From assembly GCF_025949665.1 (NCBI RefSeq), contig NZ_JAPDFT010000001.1:372001-436000 (forward strand): a stretch of DNA of 64,000 bases, written 5' to 3'. A program made the translations under genes and the position numbers. Below the pieces are notes generated by a model. The model was not told where the DNA came from. It saw nothing but the letters and a program-made list of their open reading frames with translations, and did no database searches. The stretch is from Chryseobacterium viscerum. GTDB lineage: Bacteria > Bacteroidota > Bacteroidia > Flavobacteriales > Weeksellaceae. Shown piece by piece: positions 33,536 to 42,299 of this stretch (position 1 is the stretch's first letter; each line of letters opens with the position of its first letter).

Positions 33536-34639
33536 TTATGGCTTTTTTGATGAGGTTTTGATTTCATTCAGAGTTGCTTTCGCAATATTTCTGGTAACTT
33601 CAGTCGGGGAGTGGCAGTCACAGTTGCTGAATCCTATCACATAGACATTTTCGCTTGGAATATAAACGCCCATGCTTTTAAATCCAAATACACTTCCGCC
33701 ATGTTCCCGGTCTGGTATACCATTAATATCTTTCAGATGCCATCCATATCCATAGGTAAATTCTTCACCATTGTTCAGCTTATATTTCTGAAATGCTTTT
33801 TGGGCTTCTTCTGGATTCAGCAAAGTATTCTGAAGCAAAGCCTGTTGCCATTTCAGCATATCATCTACGGTAGACATCAATGAACCGGAAGAAAAAGGAA
33901 CACTGAAACTGATAACAGTTTTATTGACGAAGCCCTGTTCTTTTTTGTGATAACCATAGGCTCTTTGAGGGATCACTTTTCTGTCAGAGGCATAATAAGA
34001 ATGAGACATTCCTGTTTTATCAAAAATATTTTTCTTAATAAAATCTTCATAAGAGGTTTCGGAAACCAGTTCAATGATATGGCCTAACACGACATATCCG
34101 GAATTGTTGTAATCAAACTTTTCTCCTGGAGCAAAATCTACAGGTTCATTCTTGAAAAAATCAACCATTTCCTCAGGCTTCATCTCTTTTTGAGCAATAG
34201 AAGAAATGGATTTCATTTTGGTGAAATCTTTAATTCCTGACGTGTGGGTAAGAAGATGATGAATGGTAATTTTGTCCCCGTTAGGATAATTTCTAAGGTA
34301 TTTGGAAACAGGGGCACTGACATTAAGTTTTCCTTGTTGTTCCAATATCAGAACAGCCACGGCTGTAAACTGCTTGGTCATAGATCCGATCTGGAAAACA
34401 TTATCCGGTGTCATATTAACGTTGAGTTCAATATTGGCTTTTCCAAATGCTTTCCGATAGAGGATTTTTCCATTTTGAGTAATCAGGAAAACACCACCAG
34501 GCTCATTTTCACTCCTGAATTCTGTCAGGATAATACTGTCAATTTTCTTTTCATATCCTTTTGTAGGAATCTGAGCATCCATTCTATTGCTTAAAAACAG
34601 GAGCAATATCAAGAAGGAAATTAGTTTTTTAATAATCAT
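33536..34639 (-). CDS. Serine hydrolase of the beta-lactamase/penicillin-binding fold
   Basis: The 367-residue secreted protein has a signal peptide (MIIKKLISFLILLLFLSNRM) and a class C/AmpH-like domain. The catalytic SxxK is SMTK within GSMTKQFTAVAVL (about residue 88), and YNNSGY gives the Tyr of YxN. HEHGG-like DREHGGSVFGFKS marks the third motif. Such proteins are esterases or D-aminopeptidases more often than true beta-lactamases. A TATCTTTG box at 34659-34666 lies 19 nt upstream of its ATG. Confidence 0.87.
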   Translation of the reverse strand: MIIKKLISFLILLLFLSNRMDAQIPTKGYEKKIDSIILTEFRSENEPGGVFLITQNGKILYRKAFGKANIELNVNMTPDNVFQIGSMTKQFTAVAVLILEQQGKLNVSAPVSKYLRNYPNGDKITIHHLLTHTSGIKDFTKMKSISSIAQKEMKPEEMVDFFKNEPVDFAPGEKFDYNNSGYVVLGHIIELVSETSYEDFIKKNIFDKTGMSHSYYASDRKVIPQRAYGYHKKEQGFVNKTVISFSVPFSSGSLMSTVDDMLKWQQALLQNTLLNPEEAQKAFQKYKLNNGEEFTYGYGWHLKDINGIPDREHGGSVFGFKSMGVYIPSENVYVIGFSNCDCHSPTEVTRNIAKATLNEIKTSSKKP

Positions 34640-34658
34640 ATTTCTATACTTTGTTATG

Positions 34659-34666
34659 CAAAGATA
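34659..34666 (-). promoter_or_regulatory. -7 promoter box of the serine hydrolase gene
   Basis: On the minus strand TATCTTTG, an exact TAnnTTTG match, 19 nt before the ATG. Confidence 0.5.
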
Positions 34667-34746
34667 TGATTATTTATTATTACTATGTTATACAATATAG
34701 TTGTTTTGTTTTTTGTTTGAAAAGCTAATGACGTAGTTCTAAGAAA

Positions 34747-35514
34747 CTATTTTTCAACAGAGATTAACAGCATCATCGGTCTGCGGAGTTCTTCTTTCAT
34801 CTCAGGGATTTCTTTTAACATTTCCTGGCCCGGTTCCGGCTCAATAATCTCTTTGATTTTAAAACTCTGTTTTAATAAAGTATTTAAATAAGAAGTTAAA
34901 GTACGATGGTATTTGATCACATTTTCTCCTAAAAAAGTAGTATCTCTTTTTCCTTCCATAAAATAACGGTCTACGGGCCAGCAGGTTTTTTCACCGTTTT
35001 TATCATATACCCAGTCCTGACCGCCTTCTGCCGTGAAAACAGGATGTTCCACCGAAAACACAAAAGATCCGCCAGGGCTAAGCCACTTGTAAATATGCTG
35101 AACAATAGTATCGAATGATTCTACATAATGCAATGTGAGTGAACTCAATATGATATCAAATTTTTCAGCAGGATAATCAACATCTTCCAGAGCTTTTCTT
35201 TCATATCGGATTCCTTCCAGATTATTAATTTCCTGAGCTTTTGCCAGCATTCTTTCCGAAAGATCGATTCCGATCACGGATTCTGCACCATTTTCCATGG
35301 CATAGCGGCAGTGCCATCCAAAACCACATCCAAGGTCAAGAACATTTTTCCCCTGAAAATCAGGCAGCATATTTTTCAATGTATGCCATTCTCCGGCTCC
35401 TTCCAAACCTATCTGTGAACGGAGCATTTTTTCGTATTGGTCAAAAAATGACGGACTGTCGTATTTATTTTCTTTCATAGCTTCAAAAAATTGTGGTTCT
35501 TTAATTAAAGTCAT
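34747..35514 (-). CDS. Class I SAM-dependent methyltransferase
   Basis: The protein (255 residues from this start) has the SAM-binding motif VLDLGCGFGWHCRYA, the acidic motif II region VIGIDLSERML, and the later FDIILSSLTLHYVE and LSPGGSFVFSVEHPV segments. A longer frame from 35559 adds 15 residues, but they come from a repeat palindrome (35531-35563), so I start at the ATG at 35514 (MTLIKEPQFF). The methyl acceptor is unknown; the domain order is closest to small-molecule methyltransferases. Confidence 0.87.
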   Translation of the reverse strand: MTLIKEPQFFEAMKENKYDSPSFFDQYEKMLRSQIGLEGAGEWHTLKNMLPDFQGKNVLDLGCGFGWHCRYAMENGAESVIGIDLSERMLAKAQEINNLEGIRYERKALEDVDYPAEKFDIILSSLTLHYVESFDTIVQHIYKWLSPGGSFVFSVEHPVFTAEGGQDWVYDKNGEKTCWPVDRYFMEGKRDTTFLGENVIKYHRTLTSYLNTLLKQSFKIKEIIEPEPGQEMLKEIPEMKEELRRPMMLLISVEK

Positions 35515-35530
35515 TTTGACTTTTTTACCT

Positions 35531-35563
35531 ATCCATGTCAAGGTTTTAAACCTTGACATGGAT
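35531..35563. repeat. 33-bp palindromic dispersed repeat, copy 1
   Basis: ATCCATGTCAAGGTTT, T, AAACCTTGACATGGAT: perfect 16-bp arms. A second copy with one mismatch lies at 57952-57984. Confidence 0.8.
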
Positions 35564-35689
35564 TTTAGTTAAGACTTTGAAAATTTTCAGCTCATTAAAG
35601 AAGTATCATTCCTGCAAATCATTTAATGAACACGAGATCTACGTAAATTTACGACAATTATATCAGAATTCAGAGGCTGCTGATCACTG

Positions 35690-35719
35690 AAAAAAGCTGA
35701 ATGTTCTACACTCAGCTTT
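35690..35719 (-). terminator. Terminator of the ArsR-SRPBCC operon
   Basis: On the minus strand AAAGCTGA and TCAGCTTT pair around an 11-nt loop, followed by T residues. Confidence 0.75.
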
Positions 35720-35746
35720 ATTTCATTATTTCTCAATTGAGAATTT

Positions 35747-36160
35747 TTAATTCGATTCTGTATACTTTTTGAAATTATCAAGAATAGCCTGCCAGCCTCC
35801 TTTCTGCATTTCTTCAGGATTCTGGTTTTCCGGATCGAAAGCTACATCTACATGAGTTTGGCCTTCTTTTTCTTTAAAATCAACTTTTACCTGTCTTCCG
35901 TCCGGCATGGTATAGGTGAAGTTTTCACCGTTTTTAATTTCATCATAAACCGCTTCAAAGTCGAAACCGAAACTTCCGTCTTTAGCTTCCATTCTTGCAG
36001 CATATTTCCCTCCTACTTTCATATCGTTGGAAGCAAAAGGACACTGCCATGAAGGGTCAGCAAAGTTCCATTGGGTGATGTGTTCAGGATTGGTGTAATA
36101 ATTCCATACTTTTTTTGGATCTGCATTTATGATGGCAGAAACTGTGATTTTGTGGCTCAT
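35747..36160 (-). CDS. SRPBCC/AHSA1 domain protein
   Basis: The 137-residue cytoplasmic protein has the helix-grip fold: KITVSAIINADPKKVWNYYTNPEHITQWNFADPSW, then beta strands (VGGKYAARMEAKDGSFGFDFEAVYDEI, FTYTMPDGRQVKVDF) and a C-terminal helix (GGWQAILDNFKKY). AHSA1-like proteins bind small hydrophobic ligands or, in eukaryotes, help Hsp90. It is 3 bp after another SRPBCC gene and downstream of an ArsR regulator, a frequent bacterial triplet whose ligand is unknown. Confidence 0.85.
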   Translation of the reverse strand: MSHKITVSAIINADPKKVWNYYTNPEHITQWNFADPSWQCPFASNDMKVGGKYAARMEAKDGSFGFDFEAVYDEIKNGENFTYTMPDGRQVKVDFKEKEGQTHVDVAFDPENQNPEEMQKGGWQAILDNFKKYTESN

Positions 36161-36163
36161 TTT

Positions 36164-36667
36164 TTATTGATTTAATGTTAGTAATAATTCGTCAAGTTTT
36201 TCTAATGTGGCTATCATTCCCTGTTCCATTCCCATTTCGATAATGGTTTCCAGATCGGTTAATGATTGATAGGTGACAATAGTTTCCACAAGGGTATTTT
36301 CATTTTTATCTGTGAAAGTGACCAGCCATTCAGCCTGAGGTAAATCTGTGTTTATTTCTCCTTGTTCATTGCAGAACGCATCACCTGAAGTATAGGAATC
36401 AACCGGATTAATCTTGTGATAGCTTACCCAGCCCCAATATTCTGTTCCGTTGGGTTCTACCATAGCATAATGCCAATGTCCGCCTTCACGGAATTCCATT
36501 GATTTTGTTTTTGTGGTCAGTGGTTTCGGAGCAAACCATCGGTCAAGAAGTTCACTCTTTGTGTAACAATCCCAAACCATTTGTCGGTTGGCCATAAACT
36601 CACGTCTGATAGTAAGTGTGTTCTTTTCCTTGTCTGCAAGAAAATCGAACTGAAGATGATGTTTCAT
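36164..36667 (-). CDS. SRPBCC/AHSA1 domain protein
   Basis: The 167-residue paralogue-like protein has LTIRREFMANRQMVWDCYTKSELLDRWFAPKPLTTKT at the N-terminus and GGHWHYAMVEPNGTEYWGWVSYHKI in the middle. These match the AHSA1 pattern of paired SRPBCC genes controlled by ArsR. The stop and next ATG are 3 bp apart, so it is in one operon with the gene at 35747-36160 and with the ArsR gene upstream. Confidence 0.85.
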   Translation of the reverse strand: MKHHLQFDFLADKEKNTLTIRREFMANRQMVWDCYTKSELLDRWFAPKPLTTKTKSMEFREGGHWHYAMVEPNGTEYWGWVSYHKINPVDSYTSGDAFCNEQGEINTDLPQAEWLVTFTDKNENTLVETIVTYQSLTDLETIIEMGMEQGMIATLEKLDELLLTLNQ

Positions 36668-36718
36668 AATATTATTTTTATAATTTGTTTTGTTAAAATG
36701 ATAGTAAAGTATTAAGCT

Positions 36719-37039
36719 TTATTTCTGCTGGCTTTTCAATGTTGCCAGTAAAGTGTCTAGTTGCTCGAAGCGGCTTTCCCAGATTTTTCTGAACTGTTCC
36801 AGCCAATGATCTATTTCTTTCATTTTATCAATTTCTAAAAAGTAATAAATTTCTCTTCCCTGTTGATTTTGGGTAACCAGTTCACATTCAGTCAGGATTT
36901 TAAGGTGTTTTGAAACCGCTTGTCTTGTCGTGTCAAAATGTTCTGCAATTGCATTGGGTGTCATCGCTTGTACTGCTATCAACGCAATAATTGCCCTGCG
37001 GGTAGGATCTGCTATTGCCTGAAAAATATCTCTTCTCAT
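36719..37039 (-). CDS. ArsR-type winged-helix regulator
   Basis: The 106-residue protein starts [21 protein letters not shown] and has the ArsR HTH with [24 protein letters not shown], followed by the beta wing ([12 protein letters not shown]). There is no metal-binding cysteine motif, so it is the ligand-sensing or two-state type often paired with AHSA1 genes. An in-frame TTG at 37048 exists but the ATG at 37039 is preferred. It sits under a 42-bp symmetric operator that covers its own promoter. Confidence 0.88.
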   Translation of the reverse strand: MRRDIFQAIADPTRRAIIALIAVQAMTPNAIAEHFDTTRQAVSKHLKILTECELVTQNQQGREIYYFLEIDKMKEIDHWLEQFRKIWESRFEQLDTLLATLKSQQK

Positions 37040-37057
37040 AAGTATCAATTTTTAAAT

Positions 37058-37103
37058 GAAACCATATGGTTGCAAATATATATGCAACTTTTTGGTTTCG
37101 CAA
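37058..37103 (-). promoter_or_regulatory. Promoter and nested-dyad operator of the ArsR operon
   Basis: On the minus strand TTG (37101-37103), 20 bp, TATATTTG (37073-37080). Covering it is a symmetric array: GAAACC, 5 bp, GTTGCA, 8 bp, TGCAAC, 5 bp, GGTTTC (37058-37099). All four half-sites pair across one centre. Confidence 0.75.
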
Positions 37104-37192
37104 GTTTTTTTTGAAAAAAATTACAAATCAGAAGTTATAAATTAAAATGTATAGAATGTAACCGGTTGTTAGTGGCTGATTTGAAGCGATAT

Positions 37193-37393
37193 TTACTTTT
37201 GGTTTTTACGCATCGCTTTAATCAGCTTGTCATTCCGTTTATCAGCTCTTTCATTGTTTAAAGAAAGAACAGCCCAAATGGCGGCAGGAAGCCATCCGAT
37301 CAGGGTGATCTGTAAAATAAGACAGATAATTCCGGTGAAAACTTTTCCACGGACGATGAAGGATAAGAAGGGAAGTAATATGGCCAGTAGCAT
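37193..37393 (-). CDS. YqaE/Pmp3 family small membrane protein
   Basis: The 66-residue protein has two hydrophobic helices (LLAILLPFLSFIVRGKVFTG and LILQITLIGWLPAAIWAVLS), the YqaE/Pmp3 pattern with LLPF at the first helix and GWLPAAIWA at the second, and a charged tail. A longer frame runs upstream to 37540 into the TPR gene, but the first Met of the family pattern is at 37393. Members of this family respond to salt or cold stress. It follows the TPR gene, likely in one transcript. Confidence 0.75.
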   Translation of the reverse strand: MLLAILLPFLSFIVRGKVFTGIICLILQITLIGWLPAAIWAVLSLNNERADKRNDKLIKAMRKNQK

Positions 37394-37421
37394 GATTTTA
37401 AAATTTTTATTGTAAAGAATT

Positions 37422-37805
37422 TTAACGAGATTGAGGATCAAAATATGCTTTAAAAGTAAGCGGATCTTCAATGGTATCTTCAGCTTCTTCAAGGTATTCC
37501 AAATACTCTTCCTGATGTTTTTCCATGTAGATAAGCACAATAGCGAGGTTTACAAAAAGATTTTTGTCTTTAGAACCTAAGTTTAAAGCCTTTTGTAGAT
37601 ACTCCAGAGCCTTTTCGTTTTCTCCCATATCGGAATAAACAGCACCAATATTCACTAAAGCCGAAGTGTTTTCAGGGTCAATCAATAAAATTTCATCTAA
37701 TTCTTTGACTAATAAATCATTCAAAGTATCCCAATGGTCTTCATTTTCCCATCTTTTAGCCTGAAGTTTTTTTACGTTTTCTAATCTTAGTGGTATCGTG
37801 CTCAT
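37422..37805 (-). CDS. Tetratricopeptide repeat protein
   Basis: The 127-residue protein has two or three TPR units: ENTSALVNIGAVYSDMGENEKALEYLQKALNLG and LFVNLAIVLIYMEKHQEEYLEYLEEAEDTI. It begins MSTIPLRLENVKKLQAKRW and has no signal peptide, so it is cytoplasmic. It probably serves as a small protein-protein adaptor; no partner is visible apart from the YqaE-like gene downstream. Confidence 0.8.
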   Translation of the reverse strand: MSTIPLRLENVKKLQAKRWENEDHWDTLNDLLVKELDEILLIDPENTSALVNIGAVYSDMGENEKALEYLQKALNLGSKDKNLFVNLAIVLIYMEKHQEEYLEYLEEAEDTIEDPLTFKAYFDPQSR

Positions 37806-37900
37806 TATTTAAAATTACAGAATGGATGCTTGCTTTGTTTCCTATACAAATTTAGCTTTCTTAGAATAGATCTGCCAGTTTTTTATAAGTTAAAAGAATT

Positions 37901-38320
37901 TTATCCTTTAAGCCCATCCAGTATGGCAGCTTTCAGGATTTCAATATTGATATCTTTCAATGCCTTGAATTTAATGCAATATCCGGTTACGCTGGCTTTA
38001 CCTATTTTGTCTCCATAGGCTGTAGACAAATAAGTTTTATCATCAATGTTGAGAACATAAATTGAGATTCCGGTGGTATTGGCACTCATTCCGATTTGAT
38101 AAAAATCCCGGGTTTTTCCGTCGGTATATTGAATGGTATAGAATCCATATCCGATATTGGGGTTGGAAACTGTTTTATTTTCACTGTTTTTACCATCGAG
38201 AAACCAAAGCTGGCATTCCGGCATAAGTTCCAGAATGATGTGGTGCAGTTCCTGCATATCATTGCGTTTCTTTTCAGGCTGGCTGTTGATATAGTTTTTG
38301 ATTTGTTCCTGGATGGTCAT
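37901..38320 (-). CDS. DUF1801 domain protein
   Basis: The 139-residue protein starts MTIQEQIKNYINSQPEKKRNDMQELHHIILELMPECQLWFLDGK and has the DUF1801 pattern: IGYGFYTIQYTDGKTRDFYQIGMSANTTGISIYVL, then GDKIGKASVTGYCIKFKAL and a C-terminal helix ILKAAILDGL. The fold is YdhG-like and the function unknown. It is transcribed leftwards, about 150 bp downstream of the M3 peptidase gene but separated from it by a terminator. Confidence 0.85.
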   Translation of the reverse strand: MTIQEQIKNYINSQPEKKRNDMQELHHIILELMPECQLWFLDGKNSENKTVSNPNIGYGFYTIQYTDGKTRDFYQIGMSANTTGISIYVLNIDDKTYLSTAYGDKIGKASVTGYCIKFKALKDINIEILKAAILDGLKG

Positions 38321-38401
38321 GTGAAATTAGAATTAGTTTTTGATTGTAGATGGGCTAATTTACAAAATTTCATAAAGCGTTATATGCATAATGATGAAAC
38401 A

Positions 38402-38427
38402 AAAAGAACAGCAATTGCTGTTCTTTT
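38402..38427. terminator. Bidirectional terminator hairpin
   Basis: AAAAGAACAGC, AATT, GCTGTTCTTTT form an 11-bp palindrome with T residues on both strands. It ends the M3 peptidase transcript from the right. Confidence 0.85.
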
Positions 38428-38466
38428 ATATTTTCTTTTTCCTGATCTGTGAATCAGTTTTTATGG

Positions 38467-40485
38467 TTATCCAAATGCTCTTTTCAATAAACTCTCTACT
38501 TTTGGCTCGCTGCCTCTGAAGCTTTTATAAAGTTCCATTGGATCTTTCGTTCCGCCTGAAGAAAGCAATACTTTATATTTGGCTGCAATCTCAGGATTGA
38601 AGATTCCGTTTTCTTTGAAATACTGGAAAGCATCCGCATCCAGAACTTCTGCCCATTTATAAGAATAGTATCCTGCAGAATATCCGCCCTGGAAAATATG
38701 GGAGAAACTTGGGCTCATTGCCGTTTCAGCATTGGAAGGATAAAGAGTGGTCGCTTTGGTATACTTATCCTCAAAATCCTTTATACTTTCATTTTCCAAC
38801 TCTCCAACTTTTGTATGATAGTTCATATCCAGAAGCCCGAATCCCAGCTGTCTTAAAGTTTGATAACCTTCCATGAAATTTTTAGACTGTTCTATCTTTT
38901 CAATTTTTTCGTCAGGAAGTACTTCTCCCGTTTTATAATGCTTAGCAAACGTTTTTAAAAACTCCGGCTCATAGCAGAAGTTTTCCAGAAACTGAGATGG
39001 AAGTTCCACAAAATCCCATTTTACAGAAGTTCCGGAAAGGGTAGGATACTGAGTATCCGCCATCATTCCGTGAAGAGCGTGCCCGAATTCGTGGAATAAA
39101 GTCGTTACTTCCTGGAACGTAAGTAAGCTGGGAGTATCTTTTGTTGGCTTGCTGAAGTTACAGACAATAGAAATATGCGGACGTGAATTTTCACCGTTTT
39201 GCTTATACTGATTTTTGTAGCTGGTCATCCATGCACCGGCTCTTTTCCCTTTTCTTGGGAAATAATCAACGTATAACAGAGATTTGTAAATTCCGTTCTC
39301 TTTCACTTCATATACTTTTACATCTTCGTGGTATTTTGGAATATCATTTCTTTCCTCAAAAGTCAGCCCGAAAAGTTTTCCAGCCAGCCCGAATACAGCA
39401 TCCTGCACCTGGTTTAGTGGAAAATAAGGCTTCAATTCTTCATCATTAAGGTCAAATTTAGCCTTACGAAGTTTTTCAGCATAGAATGTGTGGTCGTAAC
39501 CTTGCATTTCATCAATTCCGTCTGCTTTGGCTAAAGACTTTAATTCTTCAATTTCTTTATCAGCATAAGGTTTTGCTTTCGTTAAAAGTTCGTTTAAAAA
39601 ATCAAGAACTTTTACCGGAGACTTTGCCATTCTTTCTTCCAGAACAAAATCTGCATAGTTTTTATACCCAAGAAGCTCGGCTTTTTGCTGCTTTAAATTC
39701 AGAAGTTCTTTAATCAGATTCTGGTTGTCAAATTCTCCGCCATCGAAAGACTTTTTACCATTGGCTAAAGCCAGTTCCTTTCTCAGTTCACGGTTTTCAG
39801 CATACGTCATGAACGGAATATAGCTTGGATACTGTAAAGTTACTACCCAGCCTTCAAGGTTTCTTTCCTTAGCTTCTTCAGCATATTGATCGATGATGGC
39901 TTCAGGAATTCCCGCAAGATCTTCCTTATTGGTGATATGTTTAAAATAAGCATTCGTGGAAGCCAGTACATTTTGTCCGAACTGTAAAGACTTTAAAGAA
40001 AGATCCATGCTGATTTTCTTTAATTTTTCTTTGTCTTCCTCATTCAATAAAGCTCCGCTTCTTACAAAACCTTTGTAAGTCTCATTTAAAAGCATTTCCT
40101 GTTCTTCGTTAAGATTATAGTTTTCCTTTTCATCATATACTTTTTTGATTTTGTTGAAAAGGGCTTCGTTCTGAGATATTTTTGATGAATATTCAGTTAA
40201 GATCGGAGAAACCTCCTGAGCAATCTGCTGAATTTCATCGCTGGTCTCTGCAGAATTTAAGTTGAAAAAAATATTTGAAACCACATCCAGCTGCTCTCCC
40301 GAATATGCCAATGCTTCAATAACATTTTTGAAAGTAGGTGCCTCAGTATTGTTGATAATGGCATCAATTTCGGCTTCGGACTTTTGAATCAGTTCTTTAA
40401 ATGCCGGAAGATAATCTTCATTTTTAATGCTATTGAATGGTGCCGAATGATATGGAGTGTTAAATTTTTCAGTTAAAATATTCAT
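38467..40485 (-). CDS. M3 family metallopeptidase (oligopeptidase A/dipeptidyl carboxypeptidase-like)
   Basis: The 672-residue zinc peptidase has the HExxH site HEFGHALH (about residues 464-471) followed by the downstream Glu of the family (MSPSFSHIFQGGYSAGYYSYKWAEVLDADAF carries the conserved end). There is no signal peptide, so it is cytoplasmic. Length and the N-terminal helical domain fit OpdA/Dcp enzymes, which degrade short peptides. It is transcribed alone, with a clear terminator. Confidence 0.92.
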   Translation of the reverse strand: MNILTEKFNTPYHSAPFNSIKNEDYLPAFKELIQKSEAEIDAIINNTEAPTFKNVIEALAYSGEQLDVVSNIFFNLNSAETSDEIQQIAQEVSPILTEYSSKISQNEALFNKIKKVYDEKENYNLNEEQEMLLNETYKGFVRSGALLNEEDKEKLKKISMDLSLKSLQFGQNVLASTNAYFKHITNKEDLAGIPEAIIDQYAEEAKERNLEGWVVTLQYPSYIPFMTYAENRELRKELALANGKKSFDGGEFDNQNLIKELLNLKQQKAELLGYKNYADFVLEERMAKSPVKVLDFLNELLTKAKPYADKEIEELKSLAKADGIDEMQGYDHTFYAEKLRKAKFDLNDEELKPYFPLNQVQDAVFGLAGKLFGLTFEERNDIPKYHEDVKVYEVKENGIYKSLLYVDYFPRKGKRAGAWMTSYKNQYKQNGENSRPHISIVCNFSKPTKDTPSLLTFQEVTTLFHEFGHALHGMMADTQYPTLSGTSVKWDFVELPSQFLENFCYEPEFLKTFAKHYKTGEVLPDEKIEKIEQSKNFMEGYQTLRQLGFGLLDMNYHTKVGELENESIKDFEDKYTKATTLYPSNAETAMSPSFSHIFQGGYSAGYYSYKWAEVLDADAFQYFKENGIFNPEIAAKYKVLLSSGGTKDPMELYKSFRGSEPKVESLLKRAFG

Positions 40486-40570
40486 TTTTTAATCTTTTAT
40501 ATAAGGTAAATGTAATGATTCATTGGGAATCACAGCTGAAATGCTCAAAAATAATGCCTTACTCACAAGT

Positions 40571-40608
40571 TATGACAAAAATACTTATCTTTAAATAATC
40601 TTGTCATA
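40571..40608. promoter_or_regulatory. Possible inverted repeat upstream of the M3 peptidase gene
   Basis: TATGACAA and TTGTCATA are 22 bp apart. It may be a regulatory site or chance. Confidence 0.3.
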
Positions 40609-40696
40609 TGGAAAGTGGGAGTGATGCGGGAATATTTAATTTTGAGAACAGATTTAAAAGTCATTATTAAAATAAATAACCTTAAATATATAGACT

Positions 40697-41227
40697 ATGA
40701 AAACACTCTTAAAAATTATTGGTACTATCATCGTGCTGATTCTCATCTATGCTGTAATTGCGATGCTGGCTTTCAGTAAAGATTATCATTATGAAAAATC
40801 TATTGTGATCAATGCACCACAGGAAAAAGTATGGACTTATGCGGGTAACTTAAAAGGATATAACCAATGGGATCCTTTTTCTAAAGCTGATAAAAACATT
40901 GTCATTACTTATTCAGGAAATGGAGATAAAGTAGGAGATTCCTATCACTGGAAAGGAGATAAAAATGTGGGAGAGGGTGAGCAGTCCATTACTGAGCTGA
41001 TACCCAATCAAAAAATGGCTACCAAACTTCACTTTGTAGAACCATTTGAAGGAAATATGAAGGCTAATTTCATTATGACACCTGAAGGAAGCGGAACAAA
41101 AGTAACATGGATGATCGATAATGAGCTAACTCCTATGATGAAGATTATGAAACCGCTGATGAACAGTAATATGGATAAAATGTTTAGTCAGGGTCTTGGT
41201 GATCTGAAGAAACTTGCTGAAAAATAA
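40697..41227 (+). CDS. SRPBCC family protein with N-terminal membrane anchor
   Basis: The 176-residue protein has one N-terminal membrane helix (LLKIIGTIIVLILIYAVIAM) and then a START-like domain (HYEKSIVINAPQEKVWTYAGNLKGYNQWDPFSKAD, then GSGTKVTWMIDNEL and a C-terminal helix). This is the polyketide cyclase/dehydrase type that is common in Bacteroidota with an inner-membrane anchor. The ligand is unknown. A strong bidirectional terminator follows. Confidence 0.85.
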   Translation: MKTLLKIIGTIIVLILIYAVIAMLAFSKDYHYEKSIVINAPQEKVWTYAGNLKGYNQWDPFSKADKNIVITYSGNGDKVGDSYHWKGDKNVGEGEQSITELIPNQKMATKLHFVEPFEGNMKANFIMTPEGSGTKVTWMIDNELTPMMKIMKPLMNSNMDKMFSQGLGDLKKLAEK

Positions 41228-41230
41228 AAT

Positions 41231-41258
41231 AAAAGCCTTGTAAATTTACAAGGCTTTT
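41231..41258. terminator. Bidirectional terminator
   Basis: AAAAGCCTTGTAAA and TTTACAAGGCTTTT pair perfectly; it serves both convergent genes. Confidence 0.9.
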
Positions 41259-41261
41259 TTA

Positions 41262-41621
41262 TTACAATTCTTTCTTACCAATCTCGTTGATTGAGCTATA
41301 GTTTCCTTCCCCTTTAGGATTTGGTCCGTATTCATTTGGTCCGTGGTCGCTGTCTGCAAATAACATCCATAAACCATACAAAGGGATTAATTGAAACCAA
41401 CCTGAATTTCCTCTGTCGTGACATCTTTTTGTTCCCTGTGCAATAAGAAACCAAAGAAATGGAATCAGTAAAACGAAGAATACAAAAGTAACACCGCCTG
41501 ATGGTTCGTTACTTTGAAAGTAGATATTGAATGGTACAGAAAATACCAGATATAGAAGATAGGACAATCCATACTCTGTCCTTCTGATTCTTCCATTAAA
41601 TGAAAATGGTGCTTTAAACAT
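41262..41621 (-). CDS. DUF805 membrane protein
   Basis: The 119-residue protein matches DUF805: FSFNGRIRRTEYGLSYLLYLVFSVPF at the start, a second hydrophobic segment (GVTFVFFVLLIPFLWFLIAQGTKRCHDRGNSGWFQLIPLYGLWMLF) and the conserved KRCHDRG. It has about four membrane helices. The function of the family is unknown. It converges on the SRPBCC gene with one shared terminator. Confidence 0.87.
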   Translation of the reverse strand: MFKAPFSFNGRIRRTEYGLSYLLYLVFSVPFNIYFQSNEPSGGVTFVFFVLLIPFLWFLIAQGTKRCHDRGNSGWFQLIPLYGLWMLFADSDHGPNEYGPNPKGEGNYSSINEIGKKEL

Positions 41622-41752
41622 GGTTTTAGTTTTAAAAAAGGCAAATCTAGAAATATTTTTTTAAAGATAATGGCTGTTTGTGGGCATTATTTTCTATAAA
41701 GTGAAAGAAATATTATTCTAAAAATATTATCTTTATATAAAGAATAGATTGT

Positions 41753-42202
41753 ATGGAGAAGATCGTATTTGAAAAAAGTGATATCAGAGACTTTGTGAAA
41801 ACTACCATCGCAGAGAAAATTGAAAAGCTTAATAACTTTATCGAATTTACCCTGGAAGCCAGCCGTGATATTAAAAAAACTCCGAAATATGACAGCATGA
41901 GAGAAGAGATGCAGGAGGAGATTTATCAGATGCAGAGACAGCTTGGGGCTTTGAATGATCTTAAAAGAAATATGGCAAAAGTTCTGAATACCGCTACAGA
42001 AAGAGTACAGCTTGGCTCGCTGGTGATCACCAATAAGGCCAGGTTTTATATATCAGTGTCATTAGGGGAGTTTTTTTTTGAGGGAGACAGGTTCTACGCC
42101 ATCTCTCCCGAAAGCCCTATGGCCAAAAAAATGATGGGGATGAAGCCTGGCGATGAATTTACCCTGAACCAAATCCATCAGAAGATTATAGAGGTTTTGT
42201 AA
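41753..42202 (+). CDS. GreA/GreB C-terminal domain-like protein
   Basis: The 149-residue protein has an N-terminal helical stretch (AEKIEKLNNFIEFTLEASRDIKKTPKYDS, then MREEMQEEIYQMQRQLGAL) and a C-terminal GreA-like domain (GSLVITNKARFYISVSLG, then SPESPMAKKMMGMKPGDEF). GreA/B factors stimulate cleavage of backtracked RNA polymerase transcripts; whether this single-copy relative does so is uncertain. Databases often mislabel it as 3-oxoacyl-ACP synthase. It is upstream of the nitroreductase gene but has its own region. Confidence 0.75.
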   Translation: MEKIVFEKSDIRDFVKTTIAEKIEKLNNFIEFTLEASRDIKKTPKYDSMREEMQEEIYQMQRQLGALNDLKRNMAKVLNTATERVQLGSLVITNKARFYISVSLGEFFFEGDRFYAISPESPMAKKMMGMKPGDEFTLNQIHQKIIEVL

Positions 42203-42287
42203 AAGTAAAAAGTAATTTTGATAATTCTCTATTAAACAGTCAAACATTAAACTTCTTTCATTCTGCTTCCTGCATCCATCTTTTTCG

Positions 42288-42295
42288 TAATTTTG
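42288..42295 (+). promoter_or_regulatory. -7 box for the nitroreductase gene, 4 nt before the ATG
   Basis: TAATTTTG matches TAnnTTTG exactly, followed by TTGT and then ATG, suggesting a leaderless mRNA. Confidence 0.55.
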
Positions 42296-42299
42296 TTGT

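Noticed and set aside
35515..35559. 15-residue N-terminal extension of the methyltransferase
   Set aside because: The extra codons come from the palindromic repeat at 35531-35563; the ATG at 35514 fits the family start better.
37394..37540. 49-residue N-terminal extension of the YqaE-like protein
   Set aside because: It overlaps the upstream TPR gene and has no resemblance to the family, whose pattern begins at the ATG at 37393.
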